Below are positions 11,466-23,793 of a stretch of 64,000 nucleotides of DNA, piece by piece. Location of the stretch: NCBI GenBank assembly GCA_036346395.1, contig CM070615.1, positions 3,725,534-3,789,533 of the forward strand, in the 5' to 3' direction. Each line of letters begins with the position of its first letter. The stretch's first letter is position 1. The DNA is from Hsuehochloa calcarea. Lineage: Eukaryota > Streptophyta > Magnoliopsida > Poales > Poaceae. The notes under the pieces were generated by a model. It did no database searches and had not been told where the DNA came from. It worked only from the letters and a program-made list of their open reading frames with translations. A program made the translations under genes and the position numbers.

Positions 11466-14400
11466 ATTTACTTACGATTTAGTTGTGCTTACTGTTCAGA
11501 TGGTAGTATTCACTGAAAATTTGTGAGTGTCTTGCTTACTTGTTTAGCTCTACATACTGAAGACATACACAGTCGCACTGTAAAATCGGCCATGTTTTGC
11601 AAGTGCTTCCTTTTTTTCTCATCATTCAATGGGGGTTAAATGTTGTACTGCTCACCTGCTCTCATTTTTACCGGGTCAAATTTCTTGCAGTACTGGATAT
11701 GTACAATTGACAGCAGCTGCTGCCTGCCATCTGAACTTTAAATGATGAGGTTTTCTCTGAAAAGGAGGGCATGAGATCTACGAGAAAGAGAAAGCGATCT
11801 CACCGTTTGACATTAAAAAAAAAGTTCAGATGAATAACTACAGAGTCTACGTACTTATAAAATACTGTTTATACCGTGATTCTTTGCATGGTGGAGGATC
11901 CGGATCCATAGGAGAGTCGGGGATCATCAGAGCCTTACAGTTTGGGTTGTAAAATTTGTCCAAAGATTCTGCTCCTCTCCGGCCTGGGGCGCCCAATTAT
12001 GAATCTGGCAGGAGGGTGGTGCAACTTTTGCGCAACATCTTCAGACTAGCATTAGTAGTAGTCGGCAGTACTAGCATTGATTTACCTCTTGCCGATTTGA
12101 ATGCTAACAAGAGAGGGCACTTCATCACCTCAACTACCCCATATCTGCAAAATTTGATGCATCCAGCTGTAACACATTTTGACACTTGCTCTGTTCTTTC
12201 TCGGGGGGGGGGGATTTCTTTGCGGTTTGCTAATAATATTCTCTAACCAGGTTTGATCAACCGCAGTTCTAGTTCTAGTTCTTGTCTTGTTGAGTTTTGC
12301 TTGCACCATCATTTTGATGATTAGTCGGATTGGCCATACTGAAAAATAGGATATCTGAAGATATTAGCACTTTTATGATCTTAGCCAGGAGTTTCATCGT
12401 GAGGTCAGGTCACTCGACTACTGAATATGAATGGTCATTTATCAGATCATAGCTATAACATGAACTGTTCACATTGAAAAAACGAAGGAATTACTTCCTG
12501 TGTGTCACGGCCGAGTCATGACCTACGCTTGCGTAAACCGATGCTCCTAAATGCTTAGCAGCAGCCATGGCCAATGCTTGGCAGGTCGAGCTTCAATACC
12601 AGGAGTAACAATGCCATTCATGGCGTTGCCATGATGGCTGAAGGTGACTTGACAAATTTATGATCTGGCTACGGCTACTTGGATTGGATGCATGCGCGAA
12701 GCTGTCAGTGAGTCAGATCACCTGGATCATCCTTGGGCTGCAGCGAGCGATGCAGCACAAGGCATCAATGTTTCTGGCTGGCTCCTCGAGACTATTCCAG
12801 TTGTGAGATTTCATTTCATACATACCACTTCTATTATTTTCTTTAGGGTTCCCTGTTATATTTAGTCGATGGTCAAACCAAGCACTGGAATTTTGATATT
12901 TCAAAAAATGTGCAGGAATACTGAACCTTGATCTCACCTGTAGATGTAGTGATGCACAACACAACACTGTTGATCAAGGTAGGCTCATGGGCTACCCAGC
13001 TTGACCCAGCCACCGGGACATATAATAGGCCATCTTGTTCGGGCGAGTTGCTCGTAATATGGGCCGTGGGCCTGGTGACTGCGAGGACGTTTGGGCTAAA
13101 CCGCAGGTTCATGTATCAGAAATTTTACGGTACGGTGGTGTGGTGGTATAAATCAAATTTGAATATTGTTAAGGGTATAATAGAATTTTTTTATATTTAT
13201 AATTTTTGTAAGGGTATTATGGACTTTTTTAACTAAGATCGAAAATATTGGTACGTGATCTCCACATGGTCAATTACAATTCCACCCCTCTCGAAATTAT
13301 AATACTCATATTAGCAGATGTAGTATAACTAAATCATAACTAATCTGAACTATTGAATCAAAAAAAATAAACAATTTATATTAAATTAAATATACTGTAA
13401 AAAAAAGCTCTCGTATACAGCACCTGGTAGGAGATGGCACTAGGGCCGTGGGCATAGTTGTCAGCTCGCTAACCAGCCATGAGGATCGACGGTAATGGAG
13501 TCTTGCTGAACCTTGTTGATATCGACGGGCAAGTGCCTCCAGTAACTACTCGGTTTCTCTATCTGATGCGAGTAATCCTTGGCATGCATCTCTCGGTTGC
13601 AAAATGTTGACTCAATTAACGACCTTAAAGAAAAACACTCAACCAAATGCGAGGGAACTAACGAGGGTGGTGACGGGGTTATGGACGTACAATTTTACTT
13701 ATTATGGTTCAAATTCTCGTGCTTGTTTTTATGTACATGCGAGTATATTTTAGTATAAATTTGGTGAGGATCGTGATTTTATTTTTAACCTTTGTCTATT
13801 TAGATACGTGCTAAAGAAACACATTCGTGTGCAAGATCGTGTAATGTGCTTGTGCGGTGGTGTGTGCACGTGTATTACAAACACGAGTACCATGGATGAA
13901 CAAGCAGCTGGCCAGCACGAGCGCGTGTCGATAAGCAAGATGAGTTCGACCAATTGGGACATGAGAGGGCGAGTCGAAGTGGACGTTTGACCCTTCACAT
14001 GATCGCGTGGTAGATTGCTTGGACCGGAATCATGCACGAGCCCATGCCAGGCTATTGGATGCGTAGATTCCAAAAGGCCGCGTCGATCTTCTGCGCGCGG
14101 TGATATATGGAACAGCAGCCTGTGAGTTTGAGGCGGCATTCTCCATCGATCGCTTGCTAGCTCTTGTTCGTTTCATGAGGTGACAATTTACTGAAATATT
14201 CAAATCCATAAAAAAAGGGTGTATGCAAAATAAAATCCATAAAAAAGGGTGTATGCAAAATAAAATCCATAAAAAAGAAGTCAACATGTTCGCTCTCAAT
14301 GGCTATAAGTTACCATGTTAATCGGTGGGGGAAAAAAAAAATCTACATCATTGACCGTGATGAATCCCGATTATAGCGATCTAGATTAATCAATCAAGTT

Positions 14401-15535
14401 TTGGACTCAAGTCATTGTAATACAGAATTGTCCCAGGTATTTTAGTAACCAATCAACTCAAACTCTGATTTGTTTAGTACTTTATAAGATTCACACGGAG
14501 ACAGCGGCGGATTTACCGTCCCTCCAGCCTAAGCAGTTGCTCGGGCTTACTGGCGACGCGCCATGATAGCTCCGGTGAAGTTCCATGGCGACCATAACCA
14601 TAATTAAGTACTTAGTTTACAGCTTGCCTAGCTTTGAAAAATTTCTGACTCCACCGTTTCGTGGAGAAGAAAGGTATTTACTATCATCCTGTTGCCCTGT
14701 TTTTTTTTCTTTCTTTCTCGAAATCTGACATCCACCTCGAGAACGGAGAGCCTGCCAACGTTTGAACGCTGATGTTTTGTTGGTGCGGCATGTCTCCATC
14801 TTTTACATGGGCCACTCCCGCATGATGACAGTAGCCGCGTGCCTCAACTCAAGCTCCATGGACTTTCATTATAGTGCTGAACGCCACAACCATACCTCAT
14901 CTATTACATTGGTCTGAGAGCATGTACAATAGTACGATTATATCTGTTGGTAAACTTTGTCACATAGAATATAAAATATGGATGAGAGCAAGGGCAGAGA
15001 GGAGGGGGTTGGTAGGAGCCTAGCCCCCTATCGATCTTGTGTCTACTGCCAGAAACTAGTACTAGCTTTATTAACAAGCTCCTGGCTTGTTTTTTTTTTA
15101 TTGTGCTTAATTTTGACCAAATTTCGGTGGTAGTTACAGACTAGTATTACTTAGTTCTCTAAGTACTAGTTTGTTAGTTCTCCAAGATTCTACTTGAGAT
15201 TAAATCTAGGTGATAGTAAATTAGTTACAAACTATTACTACTTACTACTTAGTTCTCTCTAAGTACTAGTACCAAGATATTAGTGCCCAATTAGATAGTC
15301 TTACAAAGTACTAGAGCCCATATTGGCACCCCTTAACAAATTTTTATAGTTACAACTCAAATACTCCTAAGCCCATTGGTGTTTGAGGCATGTGCAATGA
15401 TAAATAAACTAACTATTTTAAGATTTTATTTTAAATTGGTGATGTCACCACGGATTAACAGATAACTACAGTGTTTTGACTACTCTTGTTCCTCCGAACC
15501 ATTCCCCTTTATTGTCTCATTCTTGGCAAAATAGT
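11466..15535. other. No gene seen
   Basis: AT-rich DNA with no coding region that I can support. It holds a run of G (about 12203-12211) and a 30-base tandem repeat at about 14203-14276. The open frames at 11956-12246, 12928-13236 and 13750-14139 have no recognisable domain. Confidence 0.35.
14203..14276. repeat. Short tandem repeat, unit about 30 bp
   Basis: The unit AATCCATAAAAAA.GGGTG followed by TATGCAAAATA occurs two full times and a third time in part. Probably replication slippage. Confidence 0.8.
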
Positions 15536-15539
15536 GCAA

Positions 15540-15786
15540 CTACTACACAAAGGATTATCACAGACGGTTCTAAACCATCACCATAGACGGTTTCTGGACT
15601 GTATGACTTTATGTGTCTGTGATAACAGGTGGTTTTTGAGCCGTCTGTGATAAATAATAACATAGACGATTTTGTGGTATAAACCGTCTGTGAAGGTCTA
15701 CTATCACAGACAGCTACCACAAAAAACTGTCTGTGATATCCCACATATCGCAGACGGTTTTTTGTGGTAACCGCCTGTGACAGTAG
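15540..15786. mobile_element. CACTA-type subterminal repeat fragment
   Basis: Starts with CTACTACACAAAGGATTATC (about 15540-15560), an eroded CACTA terminal repeat, and carries at least eight copies of ATCACAGACGG or ACCGTCTGTGAT in both orientations. There is no coding sequence. It is about 250 bp, so it is a small non-autonomous copy or one end of a larger element. It abuts an LTR start at 15789. Confidence 0.65.
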
Positions 15787-15788
15787 GC

Positions 15789-16613
15789 TGTAACAGCCCA
15801 AAATCTCTAAGTTGGATTAGTTAAGCATCTACTATACATTTGTGAAATTTTGGACCCTTTTAAAACTCTTTGTTACAAAGAAAATAGGTTACAACCTAGT
15901 TTTTCTAAACCTAGAAATAAAATTTCTAAAATAAAATAAAAGTTTGTCAAGATTTTGAAAACTTAGTTTAGAGTGGAGTATAAACCCTATGTTGAAAATC
16001 CTTTGATTTTGAAGACTAGAATTTAAACCTAGTAATCCAATACTCCTCCAATTTAAAAGTTCAAATTGAACTTGGAGTAAAACTGAGAAGATTTCAAATA
16101 TTATTTTGGAATTCAAATTATAAGCAAGTGAAACCTCGAATGCTCCGAGAATGCTTGGGGTACTTTCAAAAGAATTCTAAAATTCAATTTGCAAATGTAC
16201 TTTCTTTATCTCGGAAATACAAACTATCGTTTATTTTGAAAATATAGTAATACCCATAGTTGGGAATATTATAATTGAATTTTATATGCTCGGTTGCTTG
16301 TTTTGAATTTTTCTATAATTTTTGGAGGTTATTGGGTTTACTATTTTATTTGCTTGTTCTATTTGGATTTGAATTTAAAATGTAAACAAGTCATGTGAAC
16401 AGTGCCTGAAAATATTTTTCCTAGGTTCTACCTCAAATTCAAAACCCCTCTCTTAGGGCTCGGCCCACTTCCTCTCCCCTTTGGGCCAGCCCATATTTTC
16501 TCCTGGGCTTAGCCCACCCCTTCTTCGCCTTCTCCCAACCCACCTCCCTCCCCTTTTCGGCCTGACCCAGCTCCTCCCCCTACCCCCTTCTTCCCTCCCG
16601 GCTTAGCCCCCGA
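15789..16613 (+). mobile_element. Left part of an interrupted Ty3-type LTR
   Basis: Begins TGTAACAGCCCAAAATC, the usual start of grass Ty3/gypsy LTRs (TGTAACA.CCC). It runs through an AT-rich U3 into a GC-rich segment (from about 16440) and is cut at 16613 by the insertion of another LTR. Its continuation is at 21177 onward. Only LTR sequence is present. Confidence 0.6.
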
Positions 16614-19600
16614 TGTAACATCCCAAAACATGGTTTGTGTTTCAAATGTATAAAAATGAGGAGAAATTAAAACTTTTGTTGCATCATATTGTTAATTGAA
16701 TTTTCTGAAAATTCTTTCAATAGGAATTGTGATTTCAAAAACTTATTGCTTTATTTGGTAAGAAGCAAAACCCTTTGAAACTTTCTAATCAAATATTGTG
16801 ACTATCCTTTGGAATTATTTTTCCTAGGTTCTAGAACATCTGTATAACTCCTCTGAAAAATTTCATAATTTTTAGATTTTATTTGCTATTTTAAAATGGA
16901 AAGTCAAACCAGTTAAATCTTTGGTCAAACCCTAGGGCTGAACACTATAACATTTTTTAGAAAAATTTACTACTTGAAAACCTCTGGAAATATTTCACAA
17001 GGGTAATTAGAGAGTCAGGAAGCTTCCATAAAAATTTGGGAATTTTTAGAGCTAATCTTCTAGGTCAGAAAAATCCCTAATCATATCAGTCTCACTTTTC
17101 CAAAAATCAGTTTTTTGTTGTTGGGCCGACCGAGCCAATTTGACTCGGCCGAACCCAACCAGCTCGGCCGCACCACACCTTAGCCCTTCACCTGGATCCT
17201 TCCAATTTGGAGCTCAACGGCCTGGATTGAGTGGCCGATCGGACCGGCCGATCATCCTATTCACTTGAACCGTCCGATTTGGAGATCAACAGCCTGGATT
17301 GAGTGGCCGATCGGACCGGCCGATCGCCCCATTCTCTTGAGCCGTTCGATCCCGATCGAACGCTCCCGATCAGCTGCCAACTTACCGTTTCGCCAAGTCG
17401 CCGATAAGCTGGGCCCACGTCGCCAGTGTCTTCTTCTTCTCGCGTCAGCGCGCTCAGGCTCAATGCACCACGTGCCCACTGCATGTTGCGAACGTCCGGC
17501 AACGTCGTTACCCCACCACCCTCCACGACCAACCCCTGAGCATCGTCTCCTGACGCGCCTATTCCTCCGTCCTCGCTCCTGCTCAAAACTGACTCTATGC
17601 CCTGCTCTCAACTCACTTCTCCTCTTAGTGGCCGAGGAGAGGGAAGCTCGCACGAGCATTTCTCTCGGGTAAGTTTCCACCCACGGTGTCCCTCGGCTCT
17701 CATTTTCCATGGCCTCCCCATTTTCGCTCAGTGGAGCTGCTGTTAGTGCTTGTAGGATCCAAGGCAATGTCGTGCTACCGCTATGTCCAGAGCGCGCCCA
17801 GAGCTACGCCCTTAGGCCATCGTCAACTCCGGTAAGAATTTTCTCTCGGTTAATTGCGTCATCCCATGCCCTTGAGTATTCTCATGATATACCCTCGACC
17901 ATTTTGGTCGATGCATCACAGGGACATACGAATTTGGAGTTTCCCCAATTCTCGGCCGACAACGCTGTTCCCAGTCCAATTGTCATTTGGGTGAGTCCAT
18001 TGTCGATGCCCTTGGTTTACACCGTCTACACCACCTCTTGAAGCTCTCTCTCTCGCTAGTTTCCAGTTGTGTTGCCCAGGGTGACCCCCCGTCGTAGCTG
18101 CACTGGCGCCGCCGTCATCTTCTTCAACACCGGTGGAGCTCCAGCAACGCCCAAGCTTCCGAGCACCCTTCTCCACTTAGGTAACCTCCTAATAGCCCCT
18201 AGGACCTTGGCACCCGCTTACGTAACCGCCATGAGCTTTGCTACGTTTGCTCGGTTGCCGTTTTGACCGCCGCCGCTCAGCGTCGACTAGCCGCCGTTCT
18301 GGGCCGGCTCAGGTGCCGTGAGTGCTCTCATCGGGTGCGTAATACTATTGCGCACCTGTGCGTGCCCTCAGATCGCGCCGCCTTGGACTACCGTGCCGGC
18401 GAGCCGCCGGCAAAGCGAGCGAGAGTCGTTGTCGTTTTGTCAGAGAACCGAAAGCTACTGTAGCCAGTCATTAAGACTAATTCAGTGATTAGCAATTAAT
18501 GGCGAGATCACTGTCGAGAGATCATGGGGTTAGCACATTAAAGGCATTGAGTTGGTCTATGATATGTGGGCCCGACGAATAGTAACCCTATTAGTTTGAT
18601 ATCTATGACATGTGGGGCCAGACTTTAAGTGGGATTGTCCACGGGGCTGTGGACCAGTGAACCCAGTGCACGGGCATCGGTTCATGCACTGTTTCCATGA
18701 GCCATCCCTATGGCAAGTGGGGTCCACTTTGTCGTATGATAAAGAACCAAAATCAAAATTAGAAAACACACTATCCTTGGACCCCACCGTCAGTCGCCGT
18801 GGCTAGCTTGGGTCTCGGTGCAAAAAGTATCAAGCAATCATTTTAATCCCGAAAGGATTTATTTGTTAACTGAAAAATACTAATAACTTCGAAAATGCAT
18901 AACTAATTCATTATAACCCCAAAAACAGTGAAACCACTTTTGGTATTTTTTTCATTTTTAATTAGCTTTATTATAAAATAGGTTTTAACCTTGTCACTAT
19001 CGCAGAAAACATATTTTGTGGAGAGTGCTCCAAAATTGAATTATAAATTGCTAATAACTTTGAAAATTCATAAAAACTCCAAATAAGGTGAACCAAATTA
19101 TTTTGGCCATATAATAATGTTGTCTATCCATTTATGTAATCCTCATGTCCACCACTACTACAGAAAATTTCGCGTAAAGTTTTAGACGAGGTGAACAGTG
19201 ACAGATTCTATTTTATCTGGATTTTTTGGAAAACTAACTTTCAAACTATTATAACTTGTGCATAGTGCATCCAAATCAATTAATTCTTATTGATAAATTC
19301 ACCTAAAATCATTCTCTACCTTCTGTGAATTTTTCATGATTTTTGGATAACTTTGAATTTTTGGGTCTTTTCGGTATTATTCGTTCTTATTGTACTTTCG
19401 ACTTCTTTCGTTAGGTTCCGTTGCGCACATTGCTAACGAGAGAGATCCTCAGCAACTTAACGAGCAACTTCAGCAAGGCAAGCAGTTTGATCATGTTAAT
19501 CCCATTATTTTCAAGTCTAATATATTGATTTCAACTTGTATATATGCATTGCTATTTTGTTGTTAAATTATGGTTTGATTAGTTGATCCTATAGTTGCAT

Positions 19601-21176
19601 ACCCTGTAGGTAAATGATTACTCTCTACTACATGAATCTAGGTTATTTGTTGTGATTAGAGTTCGTTGGATGGGCTCTTGTCACTTAGTATATTACGAGT
19701 TACCATGCTTAGACATGCTTAGCTATCGGTAGTTTTGGGCGGTCATCGACTTAGTCGATGATCTTGATCACATAAATTTTATTATTACTCCATTATGTCC
19801 AGCACTTTGTGCTTTGTTAATTTTGTAAAGTCAAAAACTGAAAATAAAACTATTTCGACTTGGGCACAATGGATGTTGGTGTGATCTGTTGGGTGTGAAT
19901 GGAATGGTGGCTAAGTCCCCCAAGGACCGAGTTACTTGTGTCACTAAGCTAAGCGCTTTTGCGTGCTAACCACACGAGAGGGATATGGGACCTCTCTTGG
20001 CTTAGTACTTTGGCGTGTGTTAGCTCCGAGTCGCAGGAGGTGGGTTGTGTGTGTTGTGTGAAAAAAAAAGAAATTGGGTTTTGTTGTTAGGTGTGCGGTG
20101 GTGGAGTTCCGGGTAGGTTCTCCACCTCGAGGGGCATCGTAATTGTCCAAGGCTTTACCCGTGAGGGGTAGTTGACCGAGGCTTTACGATGACTCCGACA
20201 CAACGTATGGGTTTCTATCCATACGGGCGACTCGTAGTTAATACATAATATTGGAAATATCTCGTATGACTTAGCCGTGCCGGCATACGTAAGGAAGTGT
20301 GCTTCATAGCTTGGCAAAAAGGCGGTCTGGCCTGTGGGTACATTGGTACACCCCTGCAAGGTTAAAACTATTCGAATAGCCTAGTCCTAGGTTATGGACA
20401 TACTTGGTAAGGTCGTGCAAGAATTAGACTACAATTTTTAATTAAAACTTGACATGGGTGGTATGAATGGGTAATTCATGCTATTGTTGTGGTGACTATT
20501 GGGTTAGTCACTTCCAGGATGTTGTTGTCATCTATTTATTGTTATTATGATGTTATTTACTATTATTTGAACAATAAAACATATTATAAACTTGCTTTTA
20601 AATGTACTACATTATTGCAAATAAAGATTGTTTTGTGCTAAGAATGAAACATACAGCCTCCACTTAAATAAGTTTGCATGTAGCTATGTATAGGTCTGTT
20701 ACTCTGCACGTAAGTCTTGCGGAGTATAATTTTTGTACTCATTTGCTTTGCTTAACTATTTGTTGCAGAGGAGGAAGGTGAGCCCCAAGGGCCTCACTTT
20801 TGTGAGATGTGCTACCGGTTTGACGACTAGCTTGGCGGTCTGGTTGGTTGCCTTGTGGGTAAAGGCACACTGATTGGCTCTTTTGTTTATCACCACCTTA
20901 TGGTATTTCGCTTCCGTTGTCTAATTAGTTAATTGTATGACTTTTGGCCGGTCGGCCACCCTTTTGTAATAACTCTACTATGTATGTTTTTTGATTTATT
21001 AAGTGTTGGTTTGGTTCTATGTCTTGAATGGAATTGATGTATGAATTTTGTAAAGTGCTGTGTATACTGCATTTCTGGGAAGTATACATATCTCGAAGAC
21101 ACGTGTTATTTTGTTTGTGATGCTAGGGTCAATTGGTGACTAAGCATTGCAAGCTTAATAAACCGGGGTCCTCACA
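16614..21176 (+). mobile_element. Solo LTR (Ty3/gypsy type), 4.56 kb, nested in another LTR
   Basis: Starts TGTAACATCCCAAAACATGG and ends ACCGGGGTCCTCACA. The flanks are CCCGA (16609-16613) and TCCGA (21177-21181), a 5-bp target duplication with one change. No gag, pol, second LTR or primer binding site is seen inside, so I read the whole segment as one LTR left by recombination. It has an AT-rich U3, a GC-rich leader-like segment (17110-18460) and an AT-rich tail. The GC-rich open frames (17257-18463) are not conserved proteins that I know. Confidence 0.6.
17203..17342. repeat. Tandem duplication of about 65 bp inside the LTR
   Basis: Two copies of a segment containing CCTGGATTGAGTGGCCGATC and GGACCGGCCGATC lie back to back with a few changes. 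Each copy holds a short CCGATCGGACCGG imperfect palindrome. Confidence 0.75.
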
Positions 21177-21715
21177 TCCGAGCACGCCCCATGCAGCGCC
21201 CTGCCACCGCACATGCTCCCTTTGGCTTCGGTGCCCTCCCCTGCCTCGTCCCGTCTCGTCGACCGGACCACCCACCTACTCCGGCGACCTTCCCTGCCCT
21301 GTCGCGTCCCTCCCGTTGCCAGTTCATGTCCTCGCTGCGCCGTGACGCCAGCACCCTGCCATCAGCACCCACCCGTTTTCAACCAGCTCTCGATTTCGAC
21401 CAGCGCTCGATTTCAGCACTCGATTTTGACCAGCTCTCGATTTCGACCAGCACTCGATTTCGACCAGCTCACCGACAAGAGTAAGGCAATCCTATCGGAC
21501 CCTCGAACCTATATAAATCCTCGTGTCATTTTTTACTCTTGTGGACGATGGTCCGTCAGACTGCCGACGTCCACCCCCTTACTCATGTTCGGTTTTTACA
21601 CCTACAACAATCGTTGTCTCCCTCGATGATGTTACTACCTTTCGGTATAATCTGCTATTCACTATGACTGGTCCAACATGTATAGTCCCTTTGAAACCCC
21701 TTTGAATTAAGTGCA
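21177..21715 (+). mobile_element. Right part of the interrupted outer LTR
   Basis: Continues the GC-rich LTR segment cut at 16613. It contains a 15-20 bp minisatellite (CTCGATTTCGACCAG units, about 21388-21475) and a TATA box (TATATAAAT, 21510-21518) in plus orientation. The right edge is unclear; the sequence fades into AT-rich DNA after about 21700. Confidence 0.45.
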
Positions 21716-21957
21716 CTTCGATCTGCGCTAGGTTGGTAAACATCTTCAGATTATAGCAATCAATGCATAGACAATACATCTTCAACATATCTTGCTCGGT
21801 AGCTCTTCTAAAAGCAGACACGCCAACAATGTACTCTTCACTCATACGGTTATCAACGTACATCCAGCTTCAATCCATCTACGCTACGCTCGAACAAATT
21901 AGTGTTAAATTAGATTAATGCTCCTAAAGTAGCTTGCTACGAAATATTCATGAAGCA

Positions 21958-22014
<57 letters not shown>

Positions 22015-22290
22015 GCTTGCATATCCTTCATTTGAGTCTCTAACAATTATTCCAATAATTACATATCTGATTTGCCGCGAATATGCAAGTGTTTGAGTAA
22101 TAGCAAGGAGATTCAATTCCCCAATATCATGCTAAGAATAGCTAGGATTTCAGAACAATACGCCATTCGTTCGATGAGAAATAAAAAGAAATACTAACCT
22201 TAGATCATCAAGAACAAATAGATCTACAAGCACAATTGCAGATCTACGGTATTAATTTCTTTCGCCAAACGCACCCCAAAGCCGGCCACC
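21716..22290. repeat. AT-rich spacer with a (TA)n microsatellite at 21961-22011
   Basis: A pure TATATA run of about 50 bases sits in an otherwise unremarkable AT-rich stretch. No gene is seen. Confidence 0.6.
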
Positions 22291-22291
22291 T

Positions 22292-22641
22292 CCTTCAAAG
22301 TAGTCGCATATCAGAGACAGATCTCACTATAGACAGATCTGTTGGGACGACCAGATATTTAATAATGCATAGTATAGATGGTTCTTTTTAAGAACCGTCT
22401 GTGATAAGTATCACAGACGGTTGTAAATACAAACGGTCGATGACATCTCAACTATCACATACAGTTCTAAAAATAGAACCGTCAGTGATATCTCTGACTA
22501 TCACAGACGGTTTGTATTCACAAATATCTATGATAAGTATCACAGATGATTCTCGGTGATATGTGCTATTAAATATCAAGTCGTCCCGATGACATATCTA
22601 TCTATAATGAGATATATCTCTTATATGTGGCTGCTTGGAAG
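22292..22641. mobile_element. CACTA-like miniature element with long inverted ends
   Basis: The arms 22292-22362 and 22568-22641 are inverted copies of each other at about 80% identity. Inside the arms, ends of the form CACTATAGACAGAT.TGT..GGGACGAC (about 22325 rightward, and inverted near 22610) look like CACTA terminal repeats. The core (22376-22560) is made of ATCACAGACGG and ACCGTCTGTGAT repeats. No protein is encoded. It is joined directly to the next hairpin. Confidence 0.6.
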
Positions 22642-22968
22642 AAGACGATGAGTACGCCTAAGAAAGCAAGCCCACCACAAAGTATGATTTTTTCAGATGG
22701 TCATCCACGCAGCATGAGGAGGATAAGACAGCAACCACGACCAACTTCATTGAACCTGACACACAACAGCCAAGTTCAATAAGTATGGCTGACAGGAGAG
22801 CGCCAGGTAATCATACACTCAAGTGTGTCAAGTTCGATGAAGTTGCTCGTGGCTGCTGTCTCATCCTCCTCATGCTGTGTGGATGACCCCTCCAAAAAAA
22901 ATCATACTTCGTGGTGGGCTTAGTTGCTTTCTTAGGCGTACTCGCCATCTTCTTCAAAGCATCCGCAT
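22626..22968. repeat. Long hairpin, about 135-140 bp arms with a 60-base loop
   Basis: The segment 22626-22763 is repeated in inverted order at 22823-22968 with few mismatches; landmark pairs are GAGTACGCCTAAGAAAGCAA with TTGCTTTCTTAGGCGTACTC and CATGAGGAGGATAAGACAGC with its complement. Its outer flank (CTTCAAAG.....CGCAT.TGAGAGACAGAT) also borders the neighbouring miniature element, so the two share an ancestor. Transcripts would form a near-perfect double strand suited to Dicer-like processing. Confidence 0.7.
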
Positions 22969-22982
22969 CTGAGAGACAGATC

Positions 22983-23060
22983 CACTACAAATATCACAGA
23001 CGGTTCTTATTACAAACCGTCTGTGATACATATCTACCATAGATGGTTTGTTCCACTAAA
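22983..23060. mobile_element. CACTA left terminal repeat with subterminal repeats
   Basis: CACTACAAATATCACAGACGG (from 22983) followed by inverted ACCGTCTGTGAT units. It may be the left end of a larger CACTA element whose right end is at about 31754, with the Ty3 element at 23828-29900 inserted inside; the pairing is inferred. Confidence 0.5.
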
Positions 23061-23290
23061 CCATCTGTGATAGGTCCTTCCATAGTTAAAAAATATTCAA
23101 CACATTATACATAGAAGACGGTAAGATCTAAACATGTTATTCAGTAAACATGTTCAACATTAGATAACAGTAAATTCAACTCCAAACTAGATTATTATTA
23201 TTATTTTGTATTTGCATATGATCAAACAGTGTGGCCAGTCTCTTAGAAAATATTTTCTTAAAAAAAGTAGAAAAAAAGATCAACTTATTT

Positions 23291-23793
23291 CTAGCGGCCC
23301 AGGGTGACTGTTATCTCCATCTTCAATTCTTCGTAGGCGACATCGTCAACATCAGAGGGTTCGGGGTCAGCGTAGGTTCCCCAAAACACGGCCACCCGTT
23401 GACGCCCTCGTTTGAGAGTAGCCCAAAGACATTCCGACTCGAGGACCAAGCCGAAATGCGCCCAGAGGCTCTCTTCCCTCGCTCGAGGTGTCTCGACATG
23501 GTCCACCCGATCGGTCGTCGTCTCGATTTCGCATTCCAAGCGACGGTAATACTCCTGGCTTGGTTAGCTTGCTGGAAGAGGGAGACCACCCGGAAGACAT
23601 GGTGGAGGAGGATGTCAAGACGGCGGAATGTGGCCATCACATGCTCCGGCATAACCTCTGCCGGAGGAGGGATGATACTGTTAGCACAATGTCCTTCGGT
23701 AGCATCGACAAGCGTACGGCCGGCGAGGTGCTTGTGCAAAATCGCTAAGTCGGCCATTAACGCCGGCGTTAGGGGAGAAGAGTGGGGAGCCAT
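23291..23793 (-). pseudogene. Unrecognised coding remnant, one frameshift
   Basis: From the ATG at 23793 the minus strand reads MAPHSSPLTPALMADLAILH and on through a helix-rich segment (ATFRRLDILLHHVFRVVSLFQQAN). Near 23540 a frame change is needed to continue with ECEIETTTDRVDHVETPRAR and an acidic end (DPEPSDVDDVAYEEL), stopping at 23291. The joined length is about 167 residues. Coding character (GC-rich, charged, no stops apart from the shift) differs from the AT-rich surroundings. I do not recognise the family. It lies inside the CACTA repeats, 35 bp from the Ty3 LTR start, so it is more likely transposon cargo or a gag-like ORF than a host gene. Confidence 0.4.

Noticed and set aside
17257..18463. 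Several GC-rich open frames of 60-170 residues inside the solo LTR
   Set aside because: They overlap in many frames, have no recognisable domain and lie in the leader-like part of an LTR.
19150..19175. CACTACTACAGAAAATT near 19155 as a CACTA end
   Set aside because: No ATCACAGACGG subterminal repeats follow and no partner end exists; it is probably chance inside the LTR.
21961..22011. (TA)n run as an origin or matrix element
   Set aside because: It is a simple microsatellite; nothing else supports a function.
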